A DNA stretch of 64,000 nt from Neorhizobium populisoli (GCF_019430945.1 NZ_JAHYCB010000005.1:579676-643675); one strand, 5' to 3'; positions 21,071 to 30,289 are shown, numbered from the stretch's first letter. Translations and numbers: made by a program. Notes: generated by a model not told the origin, from the letters alone.

Positions 21071-22300
21071 TCATTCGCCTGCGGCCTGCATGTGATGTGG
21101 TCTCGACAGAATGATATCCTGGTCCACGATCGAAAATGCAAGATTAAGATGCCCTTCGAACACCAGGGAGGGTTCGTCCGCCACGACGGCCAGCATCGGC
21201 ATGCCGCCGAGCCGCACAACTTGAGTCTGCGCCAGCCCCTCTTCGATACCCGCCTGCAGAAGGTCCTGATGACGCGTGCCCGGCCCGGTGATGAAGACCG
21301 GCATGTGCCCGTGCAAGCTCAGAAGCCGCGACAGGCCGCTGCCGAGCGCGACACCCGCCTGGCGGAAGGCGAGCTGCGCCATCCGGTTGCCCTGCCGGGC
21401 GCGCGTGGCGATCTTGTCGATTTCCGCCAGCGGCACGAACTTGGCCGGAATCGTATCCATCGGCACCTCGAACGCGGTGCGCAGGATCGCATAAAAGCCC
21501 GCATAGGCCTCGATACAGCCCTTCGCGCCGCACCGACAAAGACCGCCATTCGGCATATGCAGCATATGCCCGAAATTCGGCGCCGAGATTTCCGGCGGTC
21601 CGGCCGGGTTGGCGCGGGCAATGCCGAGGCCGATACTGTGCCCCAGCGACAGCGCGGCAAGCGTCGTCTCGCTGCGGCCCGGCTTTTTAGCTTCCCGCTC
21701 CAGAAGCGCGCCGGCCACCAGCAGTGTCTCGTTGTTGAGAATGACCTTGGGTGACCAGCCATCTCCCAATGCATGGGTGAAATCCACTGGCTGCGAACCG
21801 AAGACGGGAGACCAGACGAGTACCGGCTCGGTCGCATGCGCCAGCCCCTTGCTGCTGACGGAAACCAGCAGCACGCTGCCGGGATCGATCCGTGAACGGC
21901 CGACCACCCGCTCCAGCGCCGCCGAAATCGCCGTGATGAAAGCAGCCGTACCGCCCTCGCCGCGCGGCTCGGTGAAACGATCGAGCAGCGTCCCGGCATA
22001 GTCCACCAGCGAATATTGAATCGAGTCCGAGGAAATGATGACGGTGATCAGATAGCCGCAATTGCGCCGCTGGCTGAACAGCACGCGCGGACGCCCGCGC
22101 CCGGTCGTCGCCTGCTGCTCGCTCTTTTCGATGATCCGCGCACGCTCGAGATCGGCGGTGATGGCCGAGACGGTTGCGGAAGCAAGCCCCGTCGCGTCCG
22201 ATATTTCAGTATGCGCAAGCCGGCCGTGGCGACGCAATGCAGACAGCACCAGCGCGCTGTTCTGCTGCCGGACCAGTTCCGTGCTCGATTTCGCCAACAT
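21071..22300 (-). CDS. ROK family transcriptional repressor (XylR-like)
   Basis: A 409-residue protein with an N-terminal winged helix (about 17-60, including HTEISDATGLASATVSAITADLE) and a ROK sugar-kinase-like domain. The zinc-binding ROK motif is visible as GGLCRCGAKGCIEAYAG. It is divergent from a sugar ABC transporter of the xylose type, so it is likely the repressor of that operon. A perfect palindrome at 22395-22413, between the two, is the obvious operator candidate. Confidence 0.87.
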   Translation of the reverse strand: MLAKSSTELVRQQNSALVLSALRRHGRLAHTEISDATGLASATVSAITADLERARIIEKSEQQATTGRGRPRVLFSQRRNCGYLITVIISSDSIQYSLVDYAGTLLDRFTEPRGEGGTAAFITAISAALERVVGRSRIDPGSVLLVSVSSKGLAHATEPVLVWSPVFGSQPVDFTHALGDGWSPKVILNNETLLVAGALLEREAKKPGRSETTLAALSLGHSIGLGIARANPAGPPEISAPNFGHMLHMPNGGLCRCGAKGCIEAYAGFYAILRTAFEVPMDTIPAKFVPLAEIDKIATRARQGNRMAQLAFRQAGVALGSGLSRLLSLHGHMPVFITGPGTRHQDLLQAGIEEGLAQTQVVRLGGMPMLAVVADEPSLVFEGHLNLAFSIVDQDIILSRPHHMQAAGE

Positions 22301-22394
22301 TGATTAAGCCGCCTCTCCTCACCTACTGTCGATAAGGCACCGCTCTCTCCTCCACAAGTGCCGATTGACAGGCTTTCAAAACTCTGACATCTAA

Positions 22395-22413
22395 TTTCTC
22401 GACTGTCGAGAAA
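22395..22413. promoter_or_regulatory. Palindromic operator candidate upstream of the xylF-like gene
   Basis: tttctcgactgtcgagaaa is a perfect inverted repeat: nine-base arms around one central base. It lies 95 bases from the ROK start and 87 bases from the xylF-like ATG, where a repressor could block transcription. A related half-site (ctgtcgataa) occurs near 22326-22335. Binding by the adjacent ROK protein is inferred. Confidence 0.75.
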
Positions 22414-22499
22414 AAGCTTTTTGCGTTCTCGGGCAGGCTATCTGGCGGAGGGGGAGCACGGAGGCTTTAGGCCCGTCCGCCGTCACTCGGGAGGACATT

Positions 22500-23540
22500 A
22501 TGAAGTCATTCGTTAAGCTGATGGCCGGCGCGGCCATCCTCGTTTCTATGCATTCTGCAGCCATGGCTGCCAATCTCGTGGTCGGCGTTTCCTGGTCGAA
22601 CTTCCAGGAAGAGCGTTGGAAGACCGACGAAGCCGCCATCAAGAAGGCACTCGATGCCGCCGGCGCCAAGTATATTTCTGCTGACGCCCAGTCGTCCGCC
22701 GCAAAGCAGCTCACCGACGTCGAGTCGCTGATCTCGCAGGGCGCCAATGCGCTGATCATTCTCGCCCAGGATTCCAGCGCCATCGGCCCGGCCGTCGAAA
22801 AGGCTGCCGCTGAAGGCATTCCGGTCGTCGGTTACGACCGCCTGATCGAAAATCCGGCTGCCTTCTACATCACCTTCGACAACAAGGAAGTCGGCCGCCT
22901 GCAGGCACAGGGCGTCTTCAAGGTAAAGCCGGAAGGCAATTACGTCTTCATCAAGGGCTCTTCGTCCGATCCGAACGCAGACTTCCTGTTCTCGGGCCAG
23001 ATGGAAGTCCTCAAAGCTGCCATCGACGCCGGCAAGGTCAAGAATGTCGGCGAAGCCTATACGGACGGCTGGAAGCCTGAAAATGCCCAGAAGAACATGG
23101 AACAGATTCTGACCAAGAACAACAACAAGGTCGATGCTGTCGTGGCTTCCAATGACGGCACCGCCGGCGGCGCCATCGCTGCCCTCGATGCCCAGGGCCT
23201 CGCCGGTTCCGTTCCGGTCTCCGGCCAGGATGCCGACAAGGCAGCGCTGAACCGCGTCGCACTCGGCACCCAGACCGTTTCCGTCTGGAAGGATAGCCGC
23301 GAACTCGGCAAGAACGCCGCTGAAATCGCGCTGTTCCTCGCCGGCGGCAAGAAGCTGACCGAGGTCAAGGGCGTCCAGGTGTTCGAAGGCGGCCCGAAGA
23401 AGGCCAAGATGCAGTCGGTCTTCCTGAAGCCGCAGGCCATCACCAAGGACAACCTGAACCTCGTCATCGAGGCAGGCTGGATCAGCAAGGCTGAAGCCTG
23501 CCAGGGCGTCAAGGCCGGCGCGGTCGCTGCCTGCAAGTAA
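22500..23540 (+). CDS. xylF: Sugar ABC transporter substrate-binding protein, xylose type
   Basis: A 346-residue periplasmic binding protein with a signal peptide ending AAMA (about residue 23). [20 protein letters not shown] and [20 protein letters not shown] are typical of XylF in the pentose-binding subgroup of periplasmic proteins, and [16 protein letters not shown] and [15 protein letters not shown] of the ligand hinge. It heads a binding protein-permease-ATPase operon. A strong Shine-Dalgarno (gggaggac) precedes the ATG. A hairpin directly after it would let it be made in excess over the membrane parts. Xylose is the likely ligand; a related sugar is possible. Confidence 0.85.
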   Translation: MKSFVKLMAGAAILVSMHSAAMAANLVVGVSWSNFQEERWKTDEAAIKKALDAAGAKYISADAQSSAAKQLTDVESLISQGANALIILAQDSSAIGPAVEKAAAEGIPVVGYDRLIENPAAFYITFDNKEVGRLQAQGVFKVKPEGNYVFIKGSSSDPNADFLFSGQMEVLKAAIDAGKVKNVGEAYTDGWKPENAQKNMEQILTKNNNKVDAVVASNDGTAGGAIAALDAQGLAGSVPVSGQDADKAALNRVALGTQTVSVWKDSRELGKNAAEIALFLAGGKKLTEVKGVQVFEGGPKKAKMQSVFLKPQAITKDNLNLVIEAGWISKAEACQGVKAGAVAACK

Positions 23541-23566
23541 CGCCTGACACGTCAGGTTAAAACATC

Positions 23567-23602
23567 CCGACGCCGCAGCATCTCTGCCGCGGCGTCGGTT
23601 TT
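23567..23602 (+). terminator. Intra-operon hairpin/attenuator after the xylF-like gene
   Basis: Stem ccgacgccgc / gcggcgtcgg with a 12-base loop, followed by tttt. It sits 27 bases after the xylF-like stop and before the permease, where partial termination or a 3' stability hairpin would keep binding protein levels high. Confidence 0.75.
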
Positions 23603-23735
23603 CGGCGTAAGATGGTGATGCCGCATGCGCGGGTTCATGGAATGAACCGGTCGGACGGCAGGCATCATCGGAGGCGCGATCGGGACATACCGCCCGGCAT
23701 CGCAAACCTCGATAAAAGGTGGGGAACGGCAGACT

Positions 23736-25055
23736 ATGGCCGACACGGTACAGTCCACAAACAATTCAACGACATCGGCGGCAAAGGCAGAGGGCAATAT
23801 CATCGCCCGTTTCTTCCGCGCCACCGAGATCGATACCCGCATGCTCGGCATGATCGGCGCGCTGCTGATCATCTGGGTCGGCTTTCACATCATGACGGGC
23901 GGCCTCTTCCTGACCCCGCGAAACCTCTGGAACCTCTCGGTCCAGACGGCGTCGGTGGCGGTCATGGCGACCGGCATGGTTCTGGTCATCGTCACCCGCA
24001 ACATCGATCTTTCGGTCGGCTCGATCCTGGGCTTTACCGGCATGGTCATGGGTGTCATGCAGGCCCGCTTCCTGCCAGAGATCTTCGGCTTCAATCATCC
24101 GGCCATCTGGGTGATCGCCCTGATTTGCGGCCTCATCGTCGGTGGCCTGATCGGTGCATTGCATGGGTCGATCATCGCCTTTCTCGGTGTGCCTTCCTTC
24201 ATCGTCACGCTCGGCGGCCTGTTGATCTGGCGCGGCGCCACCTGGTTCGTCACCAGCGGCCAGACGGTTGCACCGATGGACGCCAACTTTCGCCTGATGG
24301 GTGGCGGCACGGAAGGTTCGATCGGCGCCACCTGGAGCTGGGTGGTCGGCATCATCGCCTGTCTGGCCATCATTGCGGCGATCGTCAACGCACGGCGCCA
24401 GCGCAAGCGCTTCGCCTTCCCGCGTCGGCCCATCTGGGCGGAATATGTGCTGGTGGCGCTCGGCTGCGTCATCGTGCTCGGCGCAGTCTCGATCGCCAAT
24501 GATTACTACTGGCCGATCAACATCGCCCGGCGTTATGCCGAAGCCAACAATATCGCCTGGCCCGAAGGCGGCCTGCTGATCTCGCAGGGCATCGCCATTC
24601 CGGTCCTGATGGCGATCGCGGTCGGTATCGTCATGACCTTCATCGCCACCCGCCTGCGCTTCGGCCGGTATGTCTTCGCGATCGGCGGCAACCCGGAAGC
24701 AGCCGAGCTCGCCGGCATCAAGACCCGCTGGGTGACCGTCAAGATCTTCGCACTGATGGGCATTCTCTGCGCCATCGCCGCGGCGATCTCCACAGCTCGC
24801 CTCAATGCCGCAACCAACGCGCAAGGCGAGCTCGACGAGCTCTACACGATCGCGGCCGCGGTCATCGGCGGCACATCGCTCGCCGGCGGCATGGGCTCGA
24901 TCGCCGGCGCCATGCTCGGTGCGCTCGTCATGCAGTCCCTTCAGTCCGGCATGGTGCTGCTCGGCATCGATACGCCCTTCCAGCGTATCGTCGTCGGCAT
25001 CGTGCTCGTCATGGCCGTCTGGCTGGATACCGTCTACCGCGCCAGGTCCAAATAA
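23736..25055 (+). CDS. xylH: Sugar ABC transporter permease, XylH-like
   Basis: A 439-residue membrane protein of the ribose/xylose permease family with many helices. GMVLVIVTRNIDLSVGSILGF and the EAA-like stretch FAIGGNPEAAELAGIKTRWV are diagnostic. Its length matches XylH, which is larger than RbsC. It forms the inner-membrane channel with the ATPase encoded next. A ribosome binding site (ggtgggga) precedes the ATG. Confidence 0.87.
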   Translation: MADTVQSTNNSTTSAAKAEGNIIARFFRATEIDTRMLGMIGALLIIWVGFHIMTGGLFLTPRNLWNLSVQTASVAVMATGMVLVIVTRNIDLSVGSILGFTGMVMGVMQARFLPEIFGFNHPAIWVIALICGLIVGGLIGALHGSIIAFLGVPSFIVTLGGLLIWRGATWFVTSGQTVAPMDANFRLMGGGTEGSIGATWSWVVGIIACLAIIAAIVNARRQRKRFAFPRRPIWAEYVLVALGCVIVLGAVSIANDYYWPINIARRYAEANNIAWPEGGLLISQGIAIPVLMAIAVGIVMTFIATRLRFGRYVFAIGGNPEAAELAGIKTRWVTVKIFALMGILCAIAAAISTARLNAATNAQGELDELYTIAAAVIGGTSLAGGMGSIAGAMLGALVMQSLQSGMVLLGIDTPFQRIVVGIVLVMAVWLDTVYRARSK

Positions 25056-25095
25056 CCGGCCCCAATAGCTGGCAAAGTTAATAGGAGTTTTCATC

Positions 25096-25881
25096 GTGAC
25101 GGACCAAACCACTCCGCTCGTGGAACTGAAGAACATCTCCATCTCCTTCGGCGGCATCCATGCGGTCGAGAACGCGTCGGTCGATCTCTTTCCGGGTGAA
25201 GTCGTGGCCCTGCTCGGCCATAACGGCGCCGGCAAGTCGACGCTGATCAAGATCCTGTCCGGCGCCTACAAGCGCGACGGCGGCGACATCATGATCAATG
25301 GCGAGGCAGCCGACATCCGCAACCCGCGCGACGCCAAGAAATACGGCATCGAGACGATCTACCAGACGCTCGCCGTCGCCGATAACGTCGATGCCGCCGC
25401 CAATCTCTATCTCGGCCGCGAGCTGCAGACCAAGTGGGGCACGCTGGACGACGTCGCCATGGAGGCGAATACCCGTGAGGTGATGGGGCGCCTGAACCCC
25501 AACTTCAAGCGTTTCAAGGAGCCGGTAAAGGCACTCTCAGGCGGCCAACGGCAATCAGTGGCGATCGCCCGCGCCATCCTGTTCGACGCCCGCATCCTGA
25601 TCATGGATGAACCGACGGCGGCGCTCGGTCCTCAGGAGACCGCACAGGTCGGCGACCTGATCAAACAGCTGAAGCGCGAGGGCATCGGCATCTTCCTGAT
25701 CAGCCACGACATTCACGACGTCTTCGACCTCGCCGACCGTGTCTTCGTGATGAAGAACGGCAAGGTAGTCGGCCATGCCCGCACCGAGGATGTCACCAAG
25801 GACGAAGTGCTCGGCATGATCATCCTCGGCAAGGTTCCGCCCGGCGCTACGCCCGGTCCCGGCGCCATGAAGACGGCATGA
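25096..25881 (+). CDS. xylG: Sugar ABC transporter ATP-binding protein, single-domain
   Basis: A 261-residue ATPase that starts with GTG. Walker [11 protein letters not shown]-loop, signature LSGGQRQ, Walker B ILIMDEP and the H-loop SHD are intact. Unlike E. coli XylG, which carries two ATPase domains in one chain, this has only one, so the working transporter needs two copies. It comes 40 bases after the permease gene. Two-domain forms dominate for pentose importers; single-domain forms are known in rhizobia. Confidence 0.85.
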   Translation: MTDQTTPLVELKNISISFGGIHAVENASVDLFPGEVVALLGHNGAGKSTLIKILSGAYKRDGGDIMINGEAADIRNPRDAKKYGIETIYQTLAVADNVDAAANLYLGRELQTKWGTLDDVAMEANTREVMGRLNPNFKRFKEPVKALSGGQRQSVAIARAILFDARILIMDEPTAALGPQETAQVGDLIKQLKREGIGIFLISHDIHDVFDLADRVFVMKNGKVVGHARTEDVTKDEVLGMIILGKVPPGATPGPGAMKTA

Positions 25882-25968
25882 TAAGGTCTGCCTTGAAACT
25901 GTCGTAATCGCAGGGAAATTTGAGAACGCCCATCCTTCGGGATCCGCCGCCTTGCAGGGATGGGTACC

Positions 25969-26001
25969 AAGGCGGAACCGGAGCCTCTCCGGTTCCGCCT
26001 T
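25969..26001 (-). terminator. Long perfect hairpin downstream of the TPR gene and transporter operon
   Basis: A 15-base perfect stem aaggcggaaccggag / ctccggttccgcctt with a three-base loop. It starts at the stop codon of the leftward TPR gene and lies 87 bases after the rightward ABC operon, so it could serve both. No T run follows on either strand, which makes intrinsic termination uncertain; RNA end protection is the alternative. Confidence 0.6.
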
Positions 26002-26779
26002 ACTCGTTTTCGGGGGTGGCTTCCGGCGCGGCAAGCTCGGAAAGCCTGACGAGGCGCAACGGCTCCCTTTTGGCAAAAGCGGAATCACCGGAAAGCGCCT
26101 GATGGGCGCGCCTGGCAAAATATTGTGCCCGTTCCTCATTGCCGCTTGCAGCATGACATTCCGCCAGTTCCTCATAGAGGAAAGGTGCGGGATCATTGAC
26201 CTGGTCGGCAAGCGCTACCGCCATTTCGCCGATATCGATCGCCTCCTCGAACTGGCCGAGCGCCCGAAGCGTGCGGACGACCGCGTACCGCGCGATCTTC
26301 AGTGCCTGCGGCGAGCCTGCCTGTTTTCTCAGCCGCTCCTCGCGAATGAAGGAAGCAAGCGCCTGATCGAAACGGCCGGCCTCAAAATAGGTCCAGCCGA
26401 GATTGTGGTGCAGCATCGGGCGCCAGAAGGCGCTTGTGGAATTCAGGTCCATATAGGCGAGCGCCTTGCGCGTCCAATCGGCCGCCGCCGGCAGCGGAAC
26501 GGCAATCGCCATCATATGGGCGGCATCGACGGCGAGATCGTGGTCACCCGCCTGTTGCGCCAGCGTCCAGGCCGCCTCGAAAAACGGTACGGCTTCGGCC
26601 GGCGAACCTGCCGAATTGAAAAGCCGCCCACGCTCCAGCGAGATCACCGCAAGAGCGACCGTCTCTTCCCCGGCAATCCCGGCCGCCTCGTCGAGCAGAA
26701 CATGACCACCAGCAAAATCGCCCGAAAGCCCCAGTCCGCGCGCTTCCCGCGCCAGCCCCGTAACCCTCTCGATCACCAT
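26000..26779 (-). CDS. TPR-repeat protein of unknown function
   Basis: A 259-residue protein made of repeated helical pairs: [59 protein letters not shown], and [21 protein letters not shown]. These match tetratricopeptide spacing, so it is likely a protein-interaction scaffold. No catalytic domain, signal peptide or membrane segment is seen. The start ATG follows the strong site ggaggtgat. It is alone between the xyl-type operon and the tRNA gene. Confidence 0.75.
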   Translation of the reverse strand: MVIERVTGLAREARGLGLSGDFAGGHVLLDEAAGIAGEETVALAVISLERGRLFNSAGSPAEAVPFFEAAWTLAQQAGDHDLAVDAAHMMAIAVPLPAAADWTRKALAYMDLNSTSAFWRPMLHHNLGWTYFEAGRFDQALASFIREERLRKQAGSPQALKIARYAVVRTLRALGQFEEAIDIGEMAVALADQVNDPAPFLYEELAECHAASGNEERAQYFARRAHQALSGDSAFAKREPLRLVRLSELAAPEATPENE

Positions 26780-26967
26780 ATCACCTCCGCATGCCTGCCA
26801 CTTCCGAGTCGCAGCCCCGATATTGCGATTTTCTTAACGCCGGAGGAAAGGAAAACTATGACAAGAGCAGACCAGGTTTTGCAAAAATGCGATTGATGCC
26901 CGGAGCAGAGTACGTTAAGAACCAGCCATCGGACAGGAACCCCGAGTCACCTCGGGGTCCAAGGTTA

Positions 26968-27044
26968 GCACCCGTAGCTCAGCTGGATAGAGTGTTGGAT
27001 TCCGATTCCAAAGGTCACAGGTTCGAATCCTGTCGGGTGCGCCA
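26968..27044 (+). tRNA. tRNA-Arg (anticodon CCG)
   Basis: Full cloverleaf: acceptor gcacccg / cgggtgc, D stem gctc / gagt, anticodon stem ttgga / tccaa with loop ttccgat giving anticodon CCG (reads CGG, Arg), T arm acagg-ttcgaat-cctgt. CCA is encoded. Its 3' end forms one boundary of the integrated element described below. Confidence 0.95.
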
Positions 27045-27049
27045 TTTTC
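27031..27049 (+). repeat. Left attachment-site repeat (attL) in the tRNA 3' end
   Basis: Direct repeat tgtcgggtgcgccattttc, the last T-arm and acceptor bases of tRNA-Arg plus five bases beyond. Identical to 28644-28662. Confidence 0.85.
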
Positions 27050-27162
27050 TTCGTAACAATACAATAAAATCAGACACTTAGGTTTTCAAGGTCGATTTTT
27101 ACAACACATTTTGCGCACAAGGTCCGCTTGCGGCAACAACTATCGAGCGATAATTATGCCTC

Positions 27163-27478
27163 ATGGCTATTATCCGTCGCGGCTCAACTTACCATCTGCG
27201 AAAGCGCGTACCTCTTCGATTTCGATTGATAGAAGTCCGCGAACACGTCGCCGTGTCGCTTCACACCGATTCCGAAAAGCTCGCTATTCGCAAAGCAGAG
27301 GAAATTTGGTCGCAGTTGGTAGAAGGTTGGGAAATGGCACTTCGCGGCGACACTGGCGGCGCTCAGGCGAGCCGAGTGCCTGGATGCTTTCACCTATAGC
27401 CTTGCGGCTCGCGGCCTGATTAATATCCATCTCGATAGACGAGAATCCGAACTCTCTAGTGCTGCCGCTCCAAGGTAG
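27163..27478 (+). pseudogene. Remnant of a tyrosine-recombinase integrase (N-terminal domain only)
   Basis: The first 65 codons read as the N-terminal domain of phage-type integrases (MAIIRRGSTYHLRKRVP, then SLHTDSEKLAIRKAEEIW and LVEGWEMALRGDTG). The frame then shifts near 27370-27385 and the continuation ECLDAFTYSLAARGLINIH runs in another frame to a stop at 27478. The catalytic domain with R-H-R-Y is missing. It lies 118 bases inside the tRNA attachment site, the usual place for an island integrase, so the element can no longer excise alone. Confidence 0.75.
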
Positions 27479-27531
27479 GCTCAAATGGTTTTCAAGTCGG
27501 CGTTTTTGGATCGCTAGGGGAAACTAAGTTT

Positions 27532-28539
27532 ATGGCGGGCATTGATCTCCAACCGGCAGATAAGGCGGTATTTGGGCGGCTAAAATCAACCGGTCATATT
27601 ACGCATTCATTGCGGCGGGTGATGACACAACAGTGGAACAGGTGTTGCGTCTGCGGCAAAGCCGTCACTCACAACCGTCCTGCGTTTGCTGGTTACGATA
27701 CTAGCGGAATCCCCCTTTTGGTCGGCGCGGAGTGTGCAGATCGGTTATCCGAACTTGCTACTCCGGTTTACTGGACCGGAAAGTTAGATTTATCAGTTCC
27801 CGACCGTCAGTTCGTTTGGCGCTACATGGACTTCGGAAAATTCGTCACAATGCTTAAGCAGCGGGGGCTTTTTGTGCCTGCTGCAGATACATTCGAGGAT
27901 AGATTTGAAGGCGCTATAGGTCTTGCGAATAGGCAAGTTGCCTGGGACCAATTTTACTTAGATTTTTTCAGGCAGGCGGTAACAACCCTTCCTCCGGGTG
28001 TACCTCCGCAAGTTAAATCTGAGGATGAAATAGAAGTCGAATGCAAGCGGCTACTGAACGACTTCAAGTCGGATTCTCGAAATATTCGGAAAACGCTTGT
28101 CAGTTGCTGGCATGCGAATGATGGGGAGTCAGAGGCATTGTGGCGGCTCTATTGTCCTCCATCCACACTTGGCATCGCCATCAAAACAACGGCTGAGCAT
28201 CTTTGGAGTATTGGGGCTGCAAGACCGGATGTACTCGTAGGCCGTGTGCATTACGTAGATTTTGCCAAAGCGTTCGCGTCAAATGATATAGAACGCATCT
28301 TTTGCAAACGGGCCTCACTTCGCCACGAAAATGAGGTGCGCCTAGTGCTCTCAAATGATCGGAAACATCCAACTCCCGGCGCGCTTATCCCGTACGATCT
28401 TAATTTGCTAATTCAGCAGGTCGTAGTTTCGCCTTTTGCACCTAGTTGGTTTTCCGAGACAGTTTCCGACGTAATCGGCAAATATGGAATGGGCTTCAAT
28501 GTTCGCAGTTCGGAACTCGCCGACGAGCCGTTTTATTAA
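27532..28539 (+). CDS. DUF2971-like protein with N-terminal Cys-rich segment; island cargo
   Basis: An intact 335-residue protein. The N-terminal 70 residues carry CCVCGKAVTHNRPAF and VGAECADRL, a Cys-x2-Cys plus Cys pattern suggesting a zinc ribbon or treble clef. From about residue 100 it resembles DUF2971: YMDFGKFVTMLKQRGLFVPAADTFEDRFEG, then SCWHANDGESEALWRLYC and KRASLRHENEVRLVL. DUF2971 has no settled function; members are frequent on phages and islands. Codon use is AT-richer than the flanks, in keeping with transfer. It is the only intact gene of the mini-island, and aggggaaac upstream is a fair ribosome binding site. Confidence 0.75.
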   Translation: MAGIDLQPADKAVFGRLKSTGHITHSLRRVMTQQWNRCCVCGKAVTHNRPAFAGYDTSGIPLLVGAECADRLSELATPVYWTGKLDLSVPDRQFVWRYMDFGKFVTMLKQRGLFVPAADTFEDRFEGAIGLANRQVAWDQFYLDFFRQAVTTLPPGVPPQVKSEDEIEVECKRLLNDFKSDSRNIRKTLVSCWHANDGESEALWRLYCPPSTLGIAIKTTAEHLWSIGAARPDVLVGRVHYVDFAKAFASNDIERIFCKRASLRHENEVRLVLSNDRKHPTPGALIPYDLNLLIQQVVVSPFAPSWFSETVSDVIGKYGMGFNVRSSELADEPFY

Positions 28540-29398
28540 CGCAAGAATATGCACCACATTTTGTAACACATTTTGCCAACACCAAAAATATTTTATTCAG
28601 TAATATCATTTACTGAAACTTATACGCCCGTCAATTCGGCGGATGTCGGGTGCGCCATTTTCCAGCAACTCTGCATAGCCACATAAGCGTGGACTGAGAG
28701 ACGCAGCGGCAGGAATTTCCGCTGGCTTTCTTCGCACAACTAGGACCTTAACCTGCTCGCGCTGGAGGCCGGCTTCGATCAGGATCATCTTCCTGAGATG
28801 CCGCCTGAAAAGTTGGTCATCTTGTCGGATGCGAAGGATCCTAGTCTACCATTTTCCGATCAGCCGATGGCAGACGTGCTCGAACCTTATTCCGTTCTGG
28901 CAGTGCCGTTTCACTGGCTCAAGCAATCAGGGCCATTTTTTCCCAGATGGATGATTTCCCCGGAAAGCCCAGCACGGATTATCAAACAGCCATTGAGGTT
29001 GCAGCTGGTGAGAATGTCGGCCCGATCGGCAATCGCCTCGGAGGATGGTTTCTACCTATTCAGCAAGATCCGGGACCTAGGTTCAGGCATGACCACTCAT
29101 GCTCCGTCGTGTCCGGAAACGACGAGGTTCGTTGCTGCTTTCATGGGGCGGCGAATATTTCTCCCGCACGCGCCTGATGCATTCCGGCCTCAGCCGCGAC
29201 GGAGCAGTGTATCTAATGATGCATCGAGAGGACATGCTCGCAGGTCATTTCAGCGAAGCAAAGGCTGTCCATCAATATACGTAGGAGAAGGCATGACCGC
29301 CTACCACGCCCGGTCGGCTCTCCAAAAAACCGGTAGCAGGCCAGTCATCACACCTGCTAACACAGCTTCAGTCGCAGGAGAACTTTGCCCGGCGCTCG
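28540..29398. other. Island right end and a decayed coding region
   Basis: Up to 28662 this is the right end of the tRNA-Arg element. Beyond it, reading frames open and break: DLNLLALEAGFDQDHLPEMP begins just after a stop near 28740 and runs on. GNRLGGWFLPIQQDPGPRFR follows in another frame near 29030, and RMHSGLSRDGA-like coding (LMHSGLSRDGAVYLMMHRED) in a third near 29180-29250. These look like pieces of one or two degraded genes. I do not recognise the parent family. Confidence 0.5.
28644..28662 (+). repeat. Right attachment-site repeat (attR) of the tRNA-Arg mini-island
   Basis: Exact copy of the 19 bases at the tRNA-Arg 3' end, not followed by a tRNA gene. It marks the distal island boundary. 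Confidence 0.85.
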
Positions 29399-30262
29399 TT
29401 AATCAATAATACTCGCCAAATATTTCCCGTAGGTGCTTTTACCAAGCTTATGACTCAATACAGCAAGCTGCTCCGCATCAATAAATCCCTGCCTGTATGC
29501 GATTTCTTCAGGGCAACCTATCTTGATGCCTTGCCGCTTCTGCAAGGCGCCGACAAACTCGCCTGCCTCCAAAAGACTTTCAGGCGTTCCCGTATCAAGC
29601 CACGCATAACCACGTCCCATAAGCTCGACGCTGAGCTTCCCCCGTTCGAGATAAGCCTTGTTGACGTCCGTAATTTCCAGTTCGCCACGCTGGGACGGCT
29701 TTAAGCTGGCGGCTATGTCGATAACGTCGTTGTCATAAAAATACAGCCCCGTAACCGCCCAGTTGGACCGCGCCTTCTCCGGCTTTTCCTCCAGCGAGAC
29801 CACTTTCATCGCCTTATCGAATTCGACGACTCCATAACGCTCCGGGTCCGGAACATGATAGGCAAAAACGGTGGCTCCATTCGGCTCTACCACGGCACTT
29901 TTGAAAAGATCAGTGATCCCGTGACCATAGAAGATATTGTCGCCAAGTATCAGGCAGGAATTTTCCTTGCCAACAAAGTCCGCGCCAATAATGTATGCTT
30001 GCGCAAGACCGTCGGGGGACGGCTGAACGGCATAAGACAGTGAAATCCCCCAAGCGGATCCATCGCCCAGTAGATATTCGAAATTTGGCAAATCGTGTGG
30101 AGTCGAGATAATCAGGATGTCTCGTATGCCTGCCAGCATCAACGTAGACAACGGATAGTAGATCATCGGCTTATCATAAACAGGGATTAGCTGCTTCGAC
30201 ATGACATTGGTCATAGGATAGAGGCGCGTACCGCTGCCGCCAGCAAGAATGATACCCTTCAT
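29399..30262 (-). CDS. rfbA: Glucose-1-phosphate thymidylyltransferase
   Basis: A 287-residue enzyme of the RmlA/RfbA family, which joins glucose-1-phosphate and dTTP to give dTDP-glucose, the first step to dTDP-L-rhamnose. The nucleotide-binding loop [18 protein letters not shown] opens the protein and [11 protein letters not shown] and [12 protein letters not shown] follow. Last gene of the leftward rfbC-B-D-A set. It begins 28 bases after rfbD. Confidence 0.95.
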   Translation of the reverse strand: MKGIILAGGSGTRLYPMTNVMSKQLIPVYDKPMIYYPLSTLMLAGIRDILIISTPHDLPNFEYLLGDGSAWGISLSYAVQPSPDGLAQAYIIGADFVGKENSCLILGDNIFYGHGITDLFKSAVVEPNGATVFAYHVPDPERYGVVEFDKAMKVVSLEEKPEKARSNWAVTGLYFYDNDVIDIAASLKPSQRGELEITDVNKAYLERGKLSVELMGRGYAWLDTGTPESLLEAGEFVGALQKRQGIKIGCPEEIAYRQGFIDAEQLAVLSHKLGKSTYGKYLASIID

Positions 30263-30289
30263 ATGATCTTCTCTACTTTCCTACAGAAC

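Larger units (their letters stand above)
27031..28662 (+). mobile_element. Mini-island integrated in tRNA-Arg(CCG)
   Basis: The 19 bases tgtcgggtgcgccattttc, which end tRNA-Arg (27031-27049), recur exactly at 28644-28662. Between them lie a frameshifted tyrosine-integrase N-terminus next to the tRNA and one intact gene for a DUF2971-like protein. This is the layout of an integrase-mediated island, now tiny and without a working integrase. The interior is visibly richer in A and T than the flanking genes. A nine-base motif cacattttg occurs at 27105, 28555 and 28567, near both ends. Confidence 0.85.

Noticed and set aside
28798..29409. A 203-codon plus-strand frame between the mini-island and rfbA
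   Set aside because: Only its first part looks coding and the protein-like signal then moves to other frames, so I treat it as decayed DNA.
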